Origin: CAXNKG01 sp964202965 | Lineage (GTDB): Bacteria > Acidobacteriota > Vicinamibacteria > Vicinamibacterales > UBA2999 | Assembly: GCA_964202965.1 (NCBI GenBank) | Contig: CAXNKG010000011.1 | Location: 1 to 64,000 of the forward strand | Length of the DNA: 64,000 nt | Direction: 5' to 3' | Shown: one piece after another, positions 1-8,587 of the stretch | Position numbering within the stretch: the stretch's first letter is position 1 | Layout of the letters: each line of letters begins with the position of its first letter | The notes under the pieces: model-generated | What the model was told of the DNA's origin: nothing | The model's database searches: none | Seen by the model: the letters and a program-made list of their open reading frames with translations, nothing else | Position numbers and translations under genes: made by a program

Positions 1-1
1 T

Positions 2-73
2 GCCACCGTGGCGGACATGCGGTTTGCAGGGCAGACCCCGGCTCGGTTCGAGGTGTCGACGATCGTGAAGTAG
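2..73 (+). CDS. C-terminal end of an unidentified protein (partial)
   Basis: An open frame enters from the window edge and ends at TAG 71-73. The visible residues finish with RFEVSTIVK. A repeat-rich gap follows, which fits a true gene end. Nothing in 23 residues identifies a family, and the frame could be chance. Confidence 0.4.
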   Translation, partial: ATVADMRFAGQTPARFEVSTIVK

Positions 74-88
74 GGATGCTTAGGAGGG

Positions 89-250
89 GACGGAGGGAAC
101 GGGACAAAACCACAGGAGGAACGGAGCAACGGAGACGAACGGAGACGAATTCTGTTGAAAGGAACGCGTCAACGTCAACGCCATGATTTTCTAACTCCGC
201 GCGCCTCCGTTCCTTCGTTTCTCCTGTGGTTTTGTCCCGTTTCTTCCGTC
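89..250. repeat. Imperfect inverted repeat with internal direct repeats
   Basis: The arms at about 89-134 and 205-250 are reverse complements with few mismatches. The core (98-118 against 221-241) is a perfect 21-bp match containing gggacaaaaccacaggag. Inside the left arm the unit ggagacgaa occurs twice in tandem (131-149). It fills the gap between the upstream gene end and the convergent nfo gene and could fold into a long hairpin acting as a bidirectional terminator. There is no T-run, and a mobile palindrome is equally possible. Confidence 0.75.
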
Positions 251-257
251 TTCTCCG

Positions 258-1139
258 TCATCTCTCGTCGCGCAGCCGCCTCAGTGTCCCGAGGTTCTGC
301 ATGTCCAGCGGGTCTTCCATGATCCTCCCGCGCCTTTCGCCGTCCTTCGACTTTTCGGTCTCGATCAGCAAGGGCCGCCCCGCGAAGCGCGGGTCGTGCA
401 GCATCCGGCGGAACGGCGCCTCACCGAGGCAGCCGCGTCCGATGTGTTCGTGGCGATCGACCCGGCTGCCGCACGGCTTCTTCGAATCGTTGCCATGGAC
501 GACTTTCAGCCGGTCGAACCCCACCAGGCGATCGAACGCCTCGAACGTCTCGCGATACCCGGCCTCGCTGGCGATGTCGTAGCCGGAGGCGACGAGGTGG
601 CAGGTGTCGAGACAGACGCCGACGCGGGCGGAGCCGTGCAGGTGCCCGATGATCGCCGCGAGATGCTCGAACGTGTATCCGAGCGTGCGGCCCTGGCCCG
701 CCGTGTGCTCCAGCAGGACCAGTGACGTGCCGCGCGGGCGCGCCCTGAACGCCTCGCGAATCGCGTCGCCGATGAGACGCAGGCCGTCGTCTTCGGTCCC
801 CGCGGTGCACGTGCCCGGATGAATCACCACGCCCAGCAGCCCGAGCGCCTCGGCGCGGTCCAGCTCGTCGATGAACGCGGCGATCGACTGTTCGCGCAGG
901 GCGGAAAACGTGGTGGCGAGGTTGATCAGGTAACTGGCGTGTGACACGACCGGCGCGATGCCGGCCTGGCCGATGCGCGTGCGAAACGCCGCGATCTCGG
1001 CCGGGTCGAGCGGCGCGCCCCGCCACTGGCTGGCGTTCTTCGTGAAGATCTGGAGCGCCTCGCAGCCGTGCACCACCGCGCGATCGACCGCTTTCGAGAT
1101 GCCGCCCGCCACAGACATGTGCGCCCCGATGCGAAGCAT
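258..1139 (-). CDS. nfo: Endonuclease IV (apurinic/apyrimidinic endonuclease)
   Basis: The 293-residue product has the length and motif order of the AP-endonuclease 2 TIM-barrel family, which cleaves DNA 5' of abasic sites in base-excision repair using three zinc ions. Visible zinc-site motifs are GVCLDTCHLVASGYDI in mid-protein, KVVHGNDSKKPCGSRVDRHE with the HxH-type residues, and PLLIETEK near the C-terminus. The N-terminus MLRIGAHMSVAGG is typical of the family, which supports the start at 1139. The gene is divergent from the nucleotidase gene with only about 18 bp between starts, so their promoters must overlap. Confidence 0.95.
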   Translation of the reverse strand: MLRIGAHMSVAGGISKAVDRAVVHGCEALQIFTKNASQWRGAPLDPAEIAAFRTRIGQAGIAPVVSHASYLINLATTFSALREQSIAAFIDELDRAEALGLLGVVIHPGTCTAGTEDDGLRLIGDAIREAFRARPRGTSLVLLEHTAGQGRTLGYTFEHLAAIIGHLHGSARVGVCLDTCHLVASGYDIASEAGYRETFEAFDRLVGFDRLKVVHGNDSKKPCGSRVDRHEHIGRGCLGEAPFRRMLHDPRFAGRPLLIETEKSKDGERRGRIMEDPLDMQNLGTLRRLRDER

Positions 1140-1157
1140 CAGCTATGATCCTTGATC

Positions 1158-2879
1158 GTGACGCAGGGCTTGCGCATCGCCGTGCTTCTCGGGGCGCTCC
1201 TCGTGATGGTCGCCACCGTCGCGCAGTTCGCCCAGGTGAACGATTCGACGGTCGACGTCCAGATCCTCGCGTTCAACGACTTTCACGGCGGGCTGGAGCC
1301 CGCCATCGGTGGAACCGGGCGCCTCGGATCGACCGACGCCGGCGGGGTCGAGTACCTGGCGACGCACCTGGCGCGTCACAAGGCCGACAATCCGAACAAC
1401 ACGATCATCGTGTCGGCCGGCGACAACATCGGCGGGACGCCGCTCCTCTCCAGTCTGTTTCACGACGAACCCACGGTGGAGGCGCTCGGCCTGGCCGGTC
1501 TCGAGATCTCCGCGCTCGGCAACCACGACCTCGACGAAGGATGGTGGGAGCTGTACCGGATGGTGAAGGGCGGGTGCCATCCGGTCGACGGCTGTCAGGA
1601 GGGGACGCCCTACGAGGGGGCGCGGTTCACCTACCTCGCCGCGAATGTGTCGCTCGATCCCCGAGCGGCCGACCCGAAGATGCTGGCGTTGGCGGGAGTC
1701 ACGGGGGTGGAGCCGCGGCCGTTGCTTCCCGCGTACACGATTCGCACCGTGGACGGCGTCCGCATCGGGGTCATCGGCGTCATTCTCGAAGAAGCGCCCA
1801 CGATGATCCTTCCCGCGAGCACGCGGGGACTGACCTTCGAGCCGGAGGCCGAGAGTGTGAACGAGGCGGCCGCGGCGCTTCGCGCGCAGGGTGTGCGCGG
1901 CATGGTCGTGATCATGCACGAGGGCGGCGATCAGCGGGGCACCGATGTGAACGGCTGCGAAGACATTTCCACGGACCTTGTTGACCTCGTGACGGAGATG
2001 TCCGACGACATCGACGTGGTGGTGACCGGCCATTCGCACCAGTCCTACAACTGCACGATTGACGGCAAGCTGGTGACGAGCGCCGCATCGGCCGGGCGCG
2101 TTTTCACCGACATCGATCTCGAGGTGCGCCGCTCCGACGGGGAAATCGTCTCCAAGAGCGCGCGTAACGTGATCGTGACACGCGACGTGGCCGTGGACGC
2201 GCGGCAGACGGCGTTGCTGGCCGGGTACCGGCCCGCCGCTGAGAAGGTCAGCAATCGGGTCGTCGGGACGATGACCGCAAGCCTGACCCGCGTCACAACG
2301 CCGGCGGGCGAATCGGTGCTGGGCGGCATCGTTGCGGATGCGCTGCTCTATGCCGCTCGAAAGACTCCCGGAGCGGACGCCCATCTCGCCATCTGGAATT
2401 CCGGCGGCATCCGGGCCGACCTCGTCGTGCCACCGGGCGCAGCTTCGACGCCCATTACCTACGCGCAGGCGTTTTCGGTGACACCGTTCGGTAACGAACT
2501 GATCGTCAAATCGATCAGCGGCGAAGGGCTGATCCAACTGTTCGAGGAACAGTTTGGCGGCTCCACCGGATCAGGTGACCGCGTCCGGATTTTTCAGGTA
2601 TCGGACGGCTTTACGTACGCCTACGATTCCACCCGTCCATTCGGGCAGCGGATCGACAGGTCGTCTATGCGACTGGACGGCGAGCCTATCGACCCGTCCA
2701 TGACGTACCGCCTGGCGACCAGCAATTACCTGTGGGACGGTGGGGACTTACTTGCCGCCGTGAAACAGGGCCGCGACCCCGTGCTCGTCGGTGTCGACTA
2801 CGACATCCTCGCCGACTACTTCTTCAACAACTCGCCCGTCAGCCCGCCGCCCGCCAACCGCATCCGCAAGATCCGCTGA
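1158..2879 (+). CDS. UshA/5'-nucleotidase family metallophosphatase, exported
   Basis: The product (573 aa from GTG 1158) begins with a hydrophobic signal segment (RIAVLLGALLVMVATVAQ). The calcineurin-like metallophosphatase domain follows with ILAFNDFHGG, VSAGDNIGG, ALGNHDLDEG and VVTGHSHQ, whose Asp/His/Asn residues bind the two metals. A C-terminal 5'-nucleotidase substrate domain follows (WNSGGIRADL, then FQVSDGFTYAYD). It probably hydrolyses nucleotides or related phosphoesters outside the cytoplasm for phosphate or nucleoside salvage. An in-frame TTG at 1152 is an alternative start, but TATGAT at 1144-1149 looks like a -10 box and favours 1158. Confidence 0.88.
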   Translation: MTQGLRIAVLLGALLVMVATVAQFAQVNDSTVDVQILAFNDFHGGLEPAIGGTGRLGSTDAGGVEYLATHLARHKADNPNNTIIVSAGDNIGGTPLLSSLFHDEPTVEALGLAGLEISALGNHDLDEGWWELYRMVKGGCHPVDGCQEGTPYEGARFTYLAANVSLDPRAADPKMLALAGVTGVEPRPLLPAYTIRTVDGVRIGVIGVILEEAPTMILPASTRGLTFEPEAESVNEAAAALRAQGVRGMVVIMHEGGDQRGTDVNGCEDISTDLVDLVTEMSDDIDVVVTGHSHQSYNCTIDGKLVTSAASAGRVFTDIDLEVRRSDGEIVSKSARNVIVTRDVAVDARQTALLAGYRPAAEKVSNRVVGTMTASLTRVTTPAGESVLGGIVADALLYAARKTPGADAHLAIWNSGGIRADLVVPPGAASTPITYAQAFSVTPFGNELIVKSISGEGLIQLFEEQFGGSTGSGDRVRIFQVSDGFTYAYDSTRPFGQRIDRSSMRLDGEPIDPSMTYRLATSNYLWDGGDLLAAVKQGRDPVLVGVDYDILADYFFNNSPVSPPPANRIRKIR

Positions 2880-2899
2880 GCCCGGCGCGACAGCCGTAC

Positions 2900-2923
2900 C
2901 CTCGCACTCTCGCACCTTCGCAC
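2900..2923. repeat. Three 8-nt tandem units, cNtcgcac type
   Basis: Units cctcgcac, tctcgcac and cttcgcac follow each other exactly between the nucleotidase stop and the next start. This is one of the short gap-filling tandem arrays that recur through the window with a different unit each time. Confidence 0.7.
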
Positions 2924-2932
2924 CGTAGTATC

Positions 2933-3640
2933 GTGATCCCAGTGGACGTCTTCGTCATTCCGGTCGGCCGGCAGCGCTACGAGTTGTACGCCGAGCAGCC
3001 GGATGCCCTGGAGACAGACGACGAGCCAGCGCCGACCGGATTGGCCGGGCGCATCCGTCACCGGTTTGCCACACTGGTGCGCGCCGCGGAGGCACGGCAA
3101 CGCTCCGGATATTCCCGTGACGAGCCCATCAGCCTGTTCGGGCGAATCCAGGGTCGTGCGATGACCTGGGTGGCCGAGCGGGCGGCCGAGCAGCAGCTCT
3201 TGTGGAGCCTGCGTGGCCAGACGGACGCCGTCGCGGCGCATCCGGGCGACATGACGTTCGACGAAGTACACGCACTCATCCTCCGCTCGCTGCGGCGGGA
3301 TTACGAGCGGCACCGCATGTGGACCATCATCGATGGCCTGCTGTTCGTCGTGACGTTCATCCTCCTGGGGCCGCTGTTCCTCCTGATTCCGGGTATCGCC
3401 AATCTGCCGGCCCTGTACTTCGGGTTCCGTGCGGTCGGCCACTTCCTCTCGATGCGCGGCGCCGCACAGGGCCTGCACCGGGTTCGCTGGACCGGGCGGC
3501 CGTGCCTCCCGTTGTCCGAGCTGCGCGCAGTGGTCCTGCTCCCTGCCAGGGACAGGAGCGACCGCGTCCACGACATCGAGGCGCGGCTCCGCCTGTCCCA
3601 CCTCACCTCTTTCGTCGATCGCGTCGTCCGGACCACATAG
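2933..3640 (+). CDS. Putative membrane protein resembling mitochondrial K+/H+ exchange-related family
   Basis: The protein is 235 aa from GTG 2933 (GTG 2942 is also possible). It opens with VFVIPVGRQRYELYAE, which I associate with the KHE1-type 'K+-H+ exchange-related' family; that assignment is from memory and uncertain. A central charged region precedes one or two membrane segments in the last third (LLFVVTFILLGPLFLLIPGI). The frame stays open upstream into the nucleotidase, but that part is in a non-coding frame. lpxD follows after 22 bp. A transport role is not shown by the sequence. Confidence 0.6.
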   Translation: MIPVDVFVIPVGRQRYELYAEQPDALETDDEPAPTGLAGRIRHRFATLVRAAEARQRSGYSRDEPISLFGRIQGRAMTWVAERAAEQQLLWSLRGQTDAVAAHPGDMTFDEVHALILRSLRRDYERHRMWTIIDGLLFVVTFILLGPLFLLIPGIANLPALYFGFRAVGHFLSMRGAAQGLHRVRWTGRPCLPLSELRAVVLLPARDRSDRVHDIEARLRLSHLTSFVDRVVRTT

Positions 3641-3662
3641 CGGCTGTTATACAGTTCAGATC

Positions 3663-4709
3663 GTGAAACTGCGGGAGCTCGCGGAGCGTCTGGACTGCCG
3701 CCTCGAGGGCGACGGCCAGATCGAGATCGTCCGCGTGGCGGGAATCCAGGACGCGCAGCCTGGCGATCTGACGTTTGTCGCCAACTCGAAGTACGAATCG
3801 GCAGTGGCCGGGACGCGGGCGTCGGCGATCGTGCTGCGCGACGGCGCCCTGACCGCGCCATGCGCGGTCCTCAGGACATCCGACCCGTACCTGGCCTTTG
3901 CCCGCGCGGTCGGCCTCTTCGCGCCGGCGTGGCGGCCCGTCTCTGGCGTTCACGCGATGGCGGCCGTGGCCGCCGGGGTGCGCCTGGGCCGGGACGTCTC
4001 CATCGGCGCGTTCGTCGCGGTCGGCGAGGGCGCGAGCATCGGCGACAACTCGGTCGTCTTTCCGAACGTGACCATCGGCAGCGGCGCGCAGATCGGCAGC
4101 GACTGCGTCATCCACTCCAACGTGGCCATCCGCGAGCGCGTCGTCATCGGCAACCGGGTGATTCTGCAGAACGGCGTCGTCCTCGGCAGCGACGGCTACG
4201 GATTTGTGCGCCGCAGCGACGGCGTGCACGAAAAAATTCCACAGGTCGCGGATGTGGTGATCGAGGACGACGTGGAGCTGGGGGCCAACACGACGGTCGA
4301 CCGCCCCGCGGTCGGCGAGACGCGGATTCGCTCGGGAACGAAGATCGACAATCTCGTGCAGATCGCGCACGGGGTTACCGTCGGCCGCAACGTGCTCATG
4401 GCCGCGCAGGTGGGCATTGCCGGAAGCACCCACATCGAGGACGCGGTGGTCTTTGGCGGGCAGGTGGGCGTGGGCGGTCATCTCACGATCGGCCGCGGCG
4501 CGGTCGCGGTGGGGCAGTCGGGCGTGACGAACTCACTGCCCGCGGGCGCGATGGTCGCCGGCTATCCGGCGATTGAGAGCCGCGAGTGGCGGCGGTCGTC
4601 GGCGATCTTCAAGCGCCTGCCGGAGCTGAAGCGGCGGATCGAGGAGCTCGAGGCCAGGGTCGCGGAGCTAAGCGCGCAGCGTGACGAGTCCGGGGACGGC
4701 CCCGCGTGA
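3663..4709 (+). CDS. lpxD: UDP-3-O-(3-hydroxyacyl)glucosamine N-acyltransferase
   Basis: The 348-aa product matches LpxD, the third step of lipid A synthesis, which transfers a 3-hydroxyacyl chain from ACP to UDP-3-O-acyl-glucosamine in the cytoplasm. The N-terminal uridine-binding domain (KLRELAERLDCRLEGDG) is followed by a left-handed beta-helix of hexapeptide repeats and a C-terminal helix (RRIEELEARVAELSAQ). The catalytic histidine lies in NLVQIAHGVTVG. GTG 3663 is chosen because it begins the conserved N-terminus. The next gene overlaps by 4 bp (GTGA), implying translational coupling. Confidence 0.95.
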   Translation: MKLRELAERLDCRLEGDGQIEIVRVAGIQDAQPGDLTFVANSKYESAVAGTRASAIVLRDGALTAPCAVLRTSDPYLAFARAVGLFAPAWRPVSGVHAMAAVAAGVRLGRDVSIGAFVAVGEGASIGDNSVVFPNVTIGSGAQIGSDCVIHSNVAIRERVVIGNRVILQNGVVLGSDGYGFVRRSDGVHEKIPQVADVVIEDDVELGANTTVDRPAVGETRIRSGTKIDNLVQIAHGVTVGRNVLMAAQVGIAGSTHIEDAVVFGGQVGVGGHLTIGRGAVAVGQSGVTNSLPAGAMVAGYPAIESREWRRSSAIFKRLPELKRRIEELEARVAELSAQRDESGDGPA

Positions 4710-5473
4710 GGTGCGGCGTCCTCCTGGGAGTCCTGACGCTCCTCGTGTCGGCCGCGCCCGCCTCGGCGCAAACCACGGGGGATTCTCCCTTTCTGACGCG
4801 GTTCGATTTCGGGGTGGCGCTGGAGCACCTGTCGCACGACGATCCCCGGTATGTGTGGGATGCGAAGTGGGTGGCCGACGTCGATCTGATCGACTACGGC
4901 TCGGGCCGCCTCATCTTCGCCGCGGAGTACCAGACGATTCTTGGCGACCAGTTCCGTATCTTCGATCCCAATCAGGGCAACTACATGCTCGAGGGAGCGG
5001 CATCGCTGCGGCGGGGCAGCACGGAGGTCGCCGCGGTCCTTCACCACGTGTCGCGCCACCTGAGCGATCGGCCCAAGCGGTTTCCAATTGACTGGAACAT
5101 GATCGGCGGCCGCGTGCTCACGTCGCTCGAGCGCGGCCGCACGCAGCTTCGCACCCGTACCGATGTGCGCACGGTGATCCAGCACACCCATGTTGACTAC
5201 GAATGGGAGCTGGACACGGAAAGCGCCGCGCGCGTGCGCATCCGCCCGCGCGTCGCCATGGTCGCGCGGGGCCAGTTGCGCGTGTTTGGCGTGGACGGGA
5301 CGCTCGGCCGCGGCACGCAGTACGGCGCGCGCGGAGAAGGCGGCGTCCGGCTCGACGGACCGGCGGCCGTGCTGGAGCTGTTCGTGGCCGCCGAACGGCG
5401 TGTTGACCCGTATCAACTCGAGTTCTCGACCACGACCTGGCTGTCCGCGGGGTTCCGCCTGACCAACCGGTAA
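4706..5473 (+). CDS. Exported, probably outer-membrane protein, unknown function
   Basis: The 255-aa protein has a clear signal peptide ending near PASAQ. A mature part follows with alternating polar/hydrophobic stretches and many Arg/Gly residues, ending in an aromatic/basic strand (WLSAGFRLTNR), as in outer-membrane beta-barrels. The GTG start overlaps the lpxD stop by 4 bp, so expression is coupled to lipid A synthesis. I do not recognise a named family. Confidence 0.65.
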   Translation: MRCGVLLGVLTLLVSAAPASAQTTGDSPFLTRFDFGVALEHLSHDDPRYVWDAKWVADVDLIDYGSGRLIFAAEYQTILGDQFRIFDPNQGNYMLEGAASLRRGSTEVAAVLHHVSRHLSDRPKRFPIDWNMIGGRVLTSLERGRTQLRTRTDVRTVIQHTHVDYEWELDTESAARVRIRPRVAMVARGQLRVFGVDGTLGRGTQYGARGEGGVRLDGPAAVLELFVAAERRVDPYQLEFSTTTWLSAGFRLTNR

Positions 5474-5479
5474 CGGTGC

Positions 5480-5485
5480 GATAAT
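5480..5485 (+). promoter_or_regulatory. Candidate -10 box upstream of the M16 pair
   Basis: GATAAT lies 10 nt before ATG 5496. CTGACC at 5458-5463 could be the -35 with a 16-bp spacer. It would give a very short leader. Confidence 0.4.
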
Positions 5486-5495
5486 CGGGCCACGT

Positions 5496-6839
5496 ATGCG
5501 TTTCCGCATCGCTCTCTTGATCGCGGCCGCTCTCCTTGCCGCCGTCGCGCTGACTCCGCTCCAGGCGGCCGTTCGTCCGCCGAAGCTGCAATATCAGATC
5601 GCCACGCTGCCGAACGGCCTGCGCGTGATCCTGTCGGAGGATCATTCGACGCCGATCGTCCACGTGTCGGTGTGGTACCACGTGGGCTCGAAGAACGAGC
5701 GGCCCGGCCGCACCGGGTTCGCGCACCTGTTCGAGCACATGATGTTCAAGGGTTCGAAGAACGTCGAGCCCGAGTCGCACACCTCGTACGTCTCGAGCGT
5801 CGGCGGGCGGAGCAACGCCTACACGACCGAAGACGTCACCGTGTTCTGGCAGACGCTGCCGTCGCAGTACATGCCGCTGGCGCTCTGGCTCGAGGCCGAT
5901 CGGATGGCGACGCTCCGCGTGGACGACGAGGCGTTCCGCCGCGAGCGGGAGGTCGTCAAGGAAGAGCGCCGGCTGCGCATCGAGAACCAGCCGTACGGCC
6001 GTCTGTCCGAAATCATCTACGACCACGCCTTCGTGGCGCATCCGTACAAGCACCCGACGATCGGCAGCATGCGCGATCTCGAGTCCGCGTCGATCGCCGA
6101 TGTGCGCGAGTTCCACGGCACGTTCTACGTGCCGGAGAACGCGACCGTCACGATTGTTGGCGACTTCGATTCGGCAGAGGCGCTGCGGATCGTCACCCAG
6201 TATTTCAGCCGGGTGCCGAAGGCGGCCAGGCCGGTGCCGCGGGACATTCCGAAAGAGCCTGAGATGACCGCGGAGCGCCGCGCGACCGTGGAAGAGGCGT
6301 GGCCGCTGCCGGCGGTGGTCGTGGCGTACCACGTGCCGTACGACGGCCATCCGGATGCCTACCCGCTCCACATCACGTCGAAAATCCTGTCTGACGGCCA
6401 GAGCGCGCGGATCGTCAACGAATTGATCTACAACCAGCGCCTCTGCCTGAGTGCGTTCGGCAGCGGCAACATCACCGAGCACCCGAACCTGTTCTTCGCC
6501 GTCTGCATCGTGCAGCCAGGCCGGACGCCGGCCGAGGCCGAAAAGGCCCTGATTGCGGAATTCGAGAAGCTGAAGACCGAAGGGGTCACGCCGCGTGAGC
6601 TGCAGCGCTCGCAAAATCAGTTCGCGCGCGACTACATCCTCGGGCGCGAGTCGAACGAGGACAAGGCCATGCACCTGGCCCACGCCGCCGTCATTCACAA
6701 CGACATCACGACCGCCGACGGGGAGTTCGACATCTTCACGAAGACGTCGGTGGCCGACGTGCAGCGCGTGGCGCGCGCCCATTTCAACCAGTCGAACCGC
6801 CTGGTCCTGCACATCGTGCCCAAGGGAGGCGCGCGATGA
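5496..6839 (+). CDS. M16 family zinc peptidase, catalytic (HxxEH) subunit
   Basis: The 447-aa protein has a signal peptide (IALLIAAALLAAVALTPLQA) and an M16 peptidase domain. The inverted zinc motif HLFEHMMFKG is near residue 77 and the distal glutamate lies in EREVVKEERR near residue 150. The C-terminal M16 domain lacks the usual R-x-x-x-Y lid pair; the corresponding stretch reads NQRLCLSAF. The downstream partner has the reverse pattern, so the two probably form a periplasmic heterodimeric peptidase for oligopeptides. The genes overlap by ATGA (6836-6839). Confidence 0.9.
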   Translation: MRFRIALLIAAALLAAVALTPLQAAVRPPKLQYQIATLPNGLRVILSEDHSTPIVHVSVWYHVGSKNERPGRTGFAHLFEHMMFKGSKNVEPESHTSYVSSVGGRSNAYTTEDVTVFWQTLPSQYMPLALWLEADRMATLRVDDEAFRREREVVKEERRLRIENQPYGRLSEIIYDHAFVAHPYKHPTIGSMRDLESASIADVREFHGTFYVPENATVTIVGDFDSAEALRIVTQYFSRVPKAARPVPRDIPKEPEMTAERRATVEEAWPLPAVVVAYHVPYDGHPDAYPLHITSKILSDGQSARIVNELIYNQRLCLSAFGSGNITEHPNLFFAVCIVQPGRTPAEAEKALIAEFEKLKTEGVTPRELQRSQNQFARDYILGRESNEDKAMHLAHAAVIHNDITTADGEFDIFTKTSVADVQRVARAHFNQSNRLVLHIVPKGGAR

Positions 6840-8422
6840 CGGGCCTCCAGGGCCCCACGCCACACGCCCGAAGACAGCCGGCTTGGAAGCTGGTTGCTGG
6901 CGTGTTGGCAGTTGTGTTGTGCGCAACGCTCGTCAGCGCGCAGGTGGATCGGACGCCGGACGGTCGCTTCATCATGTGGCCCACGGAGCGGCCGCCGCGG
7001 CCGCTGGCCGCCCGGGACGTCAACTTCCCGCCGTACGAAGTGCGGACGCTGCGAAACGGCATGCAGGTGATTGCCGTGCTGCACCACGAGCAGCCGGCGG
7101 TCAGCATGCGCCTGCTCATCCGCGCGGGCGCCGTGCAGGATCCGGCGAACAAGGTCGGCGTGGCGAGCCTCACGGCTTCGCTCCTCGATCGCGGGACGCA
7201 GTCGAAGACCGCCGAGGAGATCGCGGACGAGATCGACTTTATCGGCGGCGCGCTCGCGACCGGGTCGGGGTCCGATCTCACGTTCGCCAACGCCGTCGTC
7301 ATGAAGGATTCCTTCGACCTCGGGATGAATCTGCTGGCCGACGTCGTGCGCAGCCCCGCGTTTGCGGAGGAGGAGATCGACCGCCAGAAGGAGCAGGCGA
7401 TCTCGGGCCTCCAGGTCAGCCGCGAGGACCCCGGCTACGTCGCCAGCGTGCTGCTCGAGCGGCTGGTGTACGGCTTCCATCCGTACGGCCTGCCCAACAG
7501 CGGCACGCCCGAAACGCTCGCGGCCATCACGCGCGGCGACCTGCAGGAGTATCACCGCCGGTATTTCGTGCCCAACAACATGGTGCTGGCAATTGTCGGA
7601 GACGTGACCGGCGAGGAAGCGTTTGCGGCCGCCGATCGCGTCTTCGGCGCATGGCCGCGCGGCGACGTGCCGCCGGTCGCCCTGACGGCGCCGCCCGATC
7701 CGACCCGCCGCATCGTCGTGATCGATAAGCCCGATGCCGTGCAGACCGAGATTCGCGTCGGCCAGCTCGCGATCCCCCGCAAGCACGCCGACTACATGGC
7801 GTTCGACCTCGCCTCCAAGATTCTGGGCGGTGAGGGCGCCAATCGCCTGCATCGCGTCCTCCGGTCGGAGCGGGGCCTGACCTACGGCGCGCAGGCGGAT
7901 TCTGAAGCGCGCAAACAGTCCGGCCACCTCGTCGCCGAGACCAATACCCGTACCGAGACGACGGGGGAGGCCCTTCGGCTGACGATGGATGAGATCGCGA
8001 AGCTGCAGCGCGAACGTGTCTCCCAGCGTGAGCTGTCTGACGCGCAGGATTATCTGTCCGGCAGCTTCCCGCTGACCATTGAAACGCCGAACGATATCGC
8101 GACGCAGGTGCTGAACGTCCTCTTCTACGAGCTCCCGGTCACCGAGATCGGCACGTTCCGCGAGCGCGTGCAGGCGGTGACGCCGGACGACGTGCAGCGC
8201 GTGGCGCGGCAGTACATCCGCCCGGACCGCCTCTCGATCGTGCTGGTCGGCAACGCCAAAGGGTTCGTCCCGCAGCTGCAGCGCGTCGGCTTTACGGACT
8301 TCGAGATCATTCCGATCGAGCAGCTCGATCTGATGTCGGCGACGCTCAAGCGTGAGACGCTTCGAGCTGGAACCGCGCCGAGCACCACCACCGACGACCC
8401 ACTGTTCGCCCGGCCGCAATAG
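6836..8422 (+). CDS. M16 family peptidase-like protein, non-catalytic subunit
   Basis: The 528-aa protein begins with a Tat/Sec-like basic N-region and a hydrophobic stretch (LVAGVLAVVLCATLVSAQ). It has two M16 domains, but the HxxEH site is replaced by GVASLTASLLDRG, so zinc cannot be bound there. The C-terminal domain keeps SERGLTYGAQAD, the Arg/Tyr pair that closes over substrate in active M16 enzymes. Together with the preceding gene this makes one complete active site from two chains, as known for heteromeric M16B peptidases. Confidence 0.88.
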   Translation: MTGLQGPTPHARRQPAWKLVAGVLAVVLCATLVSAQVDRTPDGRFIMWPTERPPRPLAARDVNFPPYEVRTLRNGMQVIAVLHHEQPAVSMRLLIRAGAVQDPANKVGVASLTASLLDRGTQSKTAEEIADEIDFIGGALATGSGSDLTFANAVVMKDSFDLGMNLLADVVRSPAFAEEEIDRQKEQAISGLQVSREDPGYVASVLLERLVYGFHPYGLPNSGTPETLAAITRGDLQEYHRRYFVPNNMVLAIVGDVTGEEAFAAADRVFGAWPRGDVPPVALTAPPDPTRRIVVIDKPDAVQTEIRVGQLAIPRKHADYMAFDLASKILGGEGANRLHRVLRSERGLTYGAQADSEARKQSGHLVAETNTRTETTGEALRLTMDEIAKLQRERVSQRELSDAQDYLSGSFPLTIETPNDIATQVLNVLFYELPVTEIGTFRERVQAVTPDDVQRVARQYIRPDRLSIVLVGNAKGFVPQLQRVGFTDFEIIPIEQLDLMSATLKRETLRAGTAPSTTTDDPLFARPQ

Positions 8423-8447
8423 CGGTCGGGCCAGTCGTTCACCCTTC

Positions 8448-8560
8448 TCGGTTCTGCCTTCTCTGTTCGTGTTCACGTTCATGCGTTCGCATTCAAGTTC
8501 CAGACGAACCTTGAACCCGAACCCGAACCCGAACCTGAACACGAACCTGAACACGAACTG
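8448..8560. repeat. GTTC/GAAC array upstream of lpxB
   Basis: A GTTC-rich half (about 8448-8511) is followed by a GAAC-rich half (8513-8560) built of the hexamers cgaacc and tgaacc/tgaaca. The halves are roughly reverse complementary and can fold back. The 17-mer cgaacctgaacacgaac occurs twice, overlapping (8530-8546 and 8542-8558), and once more upstream of dinB on the other strand (45969-45985). It occupies most of the 165-bp gap between the M16 pair and lpxB. Confidence 0.85.
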
Positions 8561-8587
8561 AGAAGTGAGAACATAGAACCGCGAACG

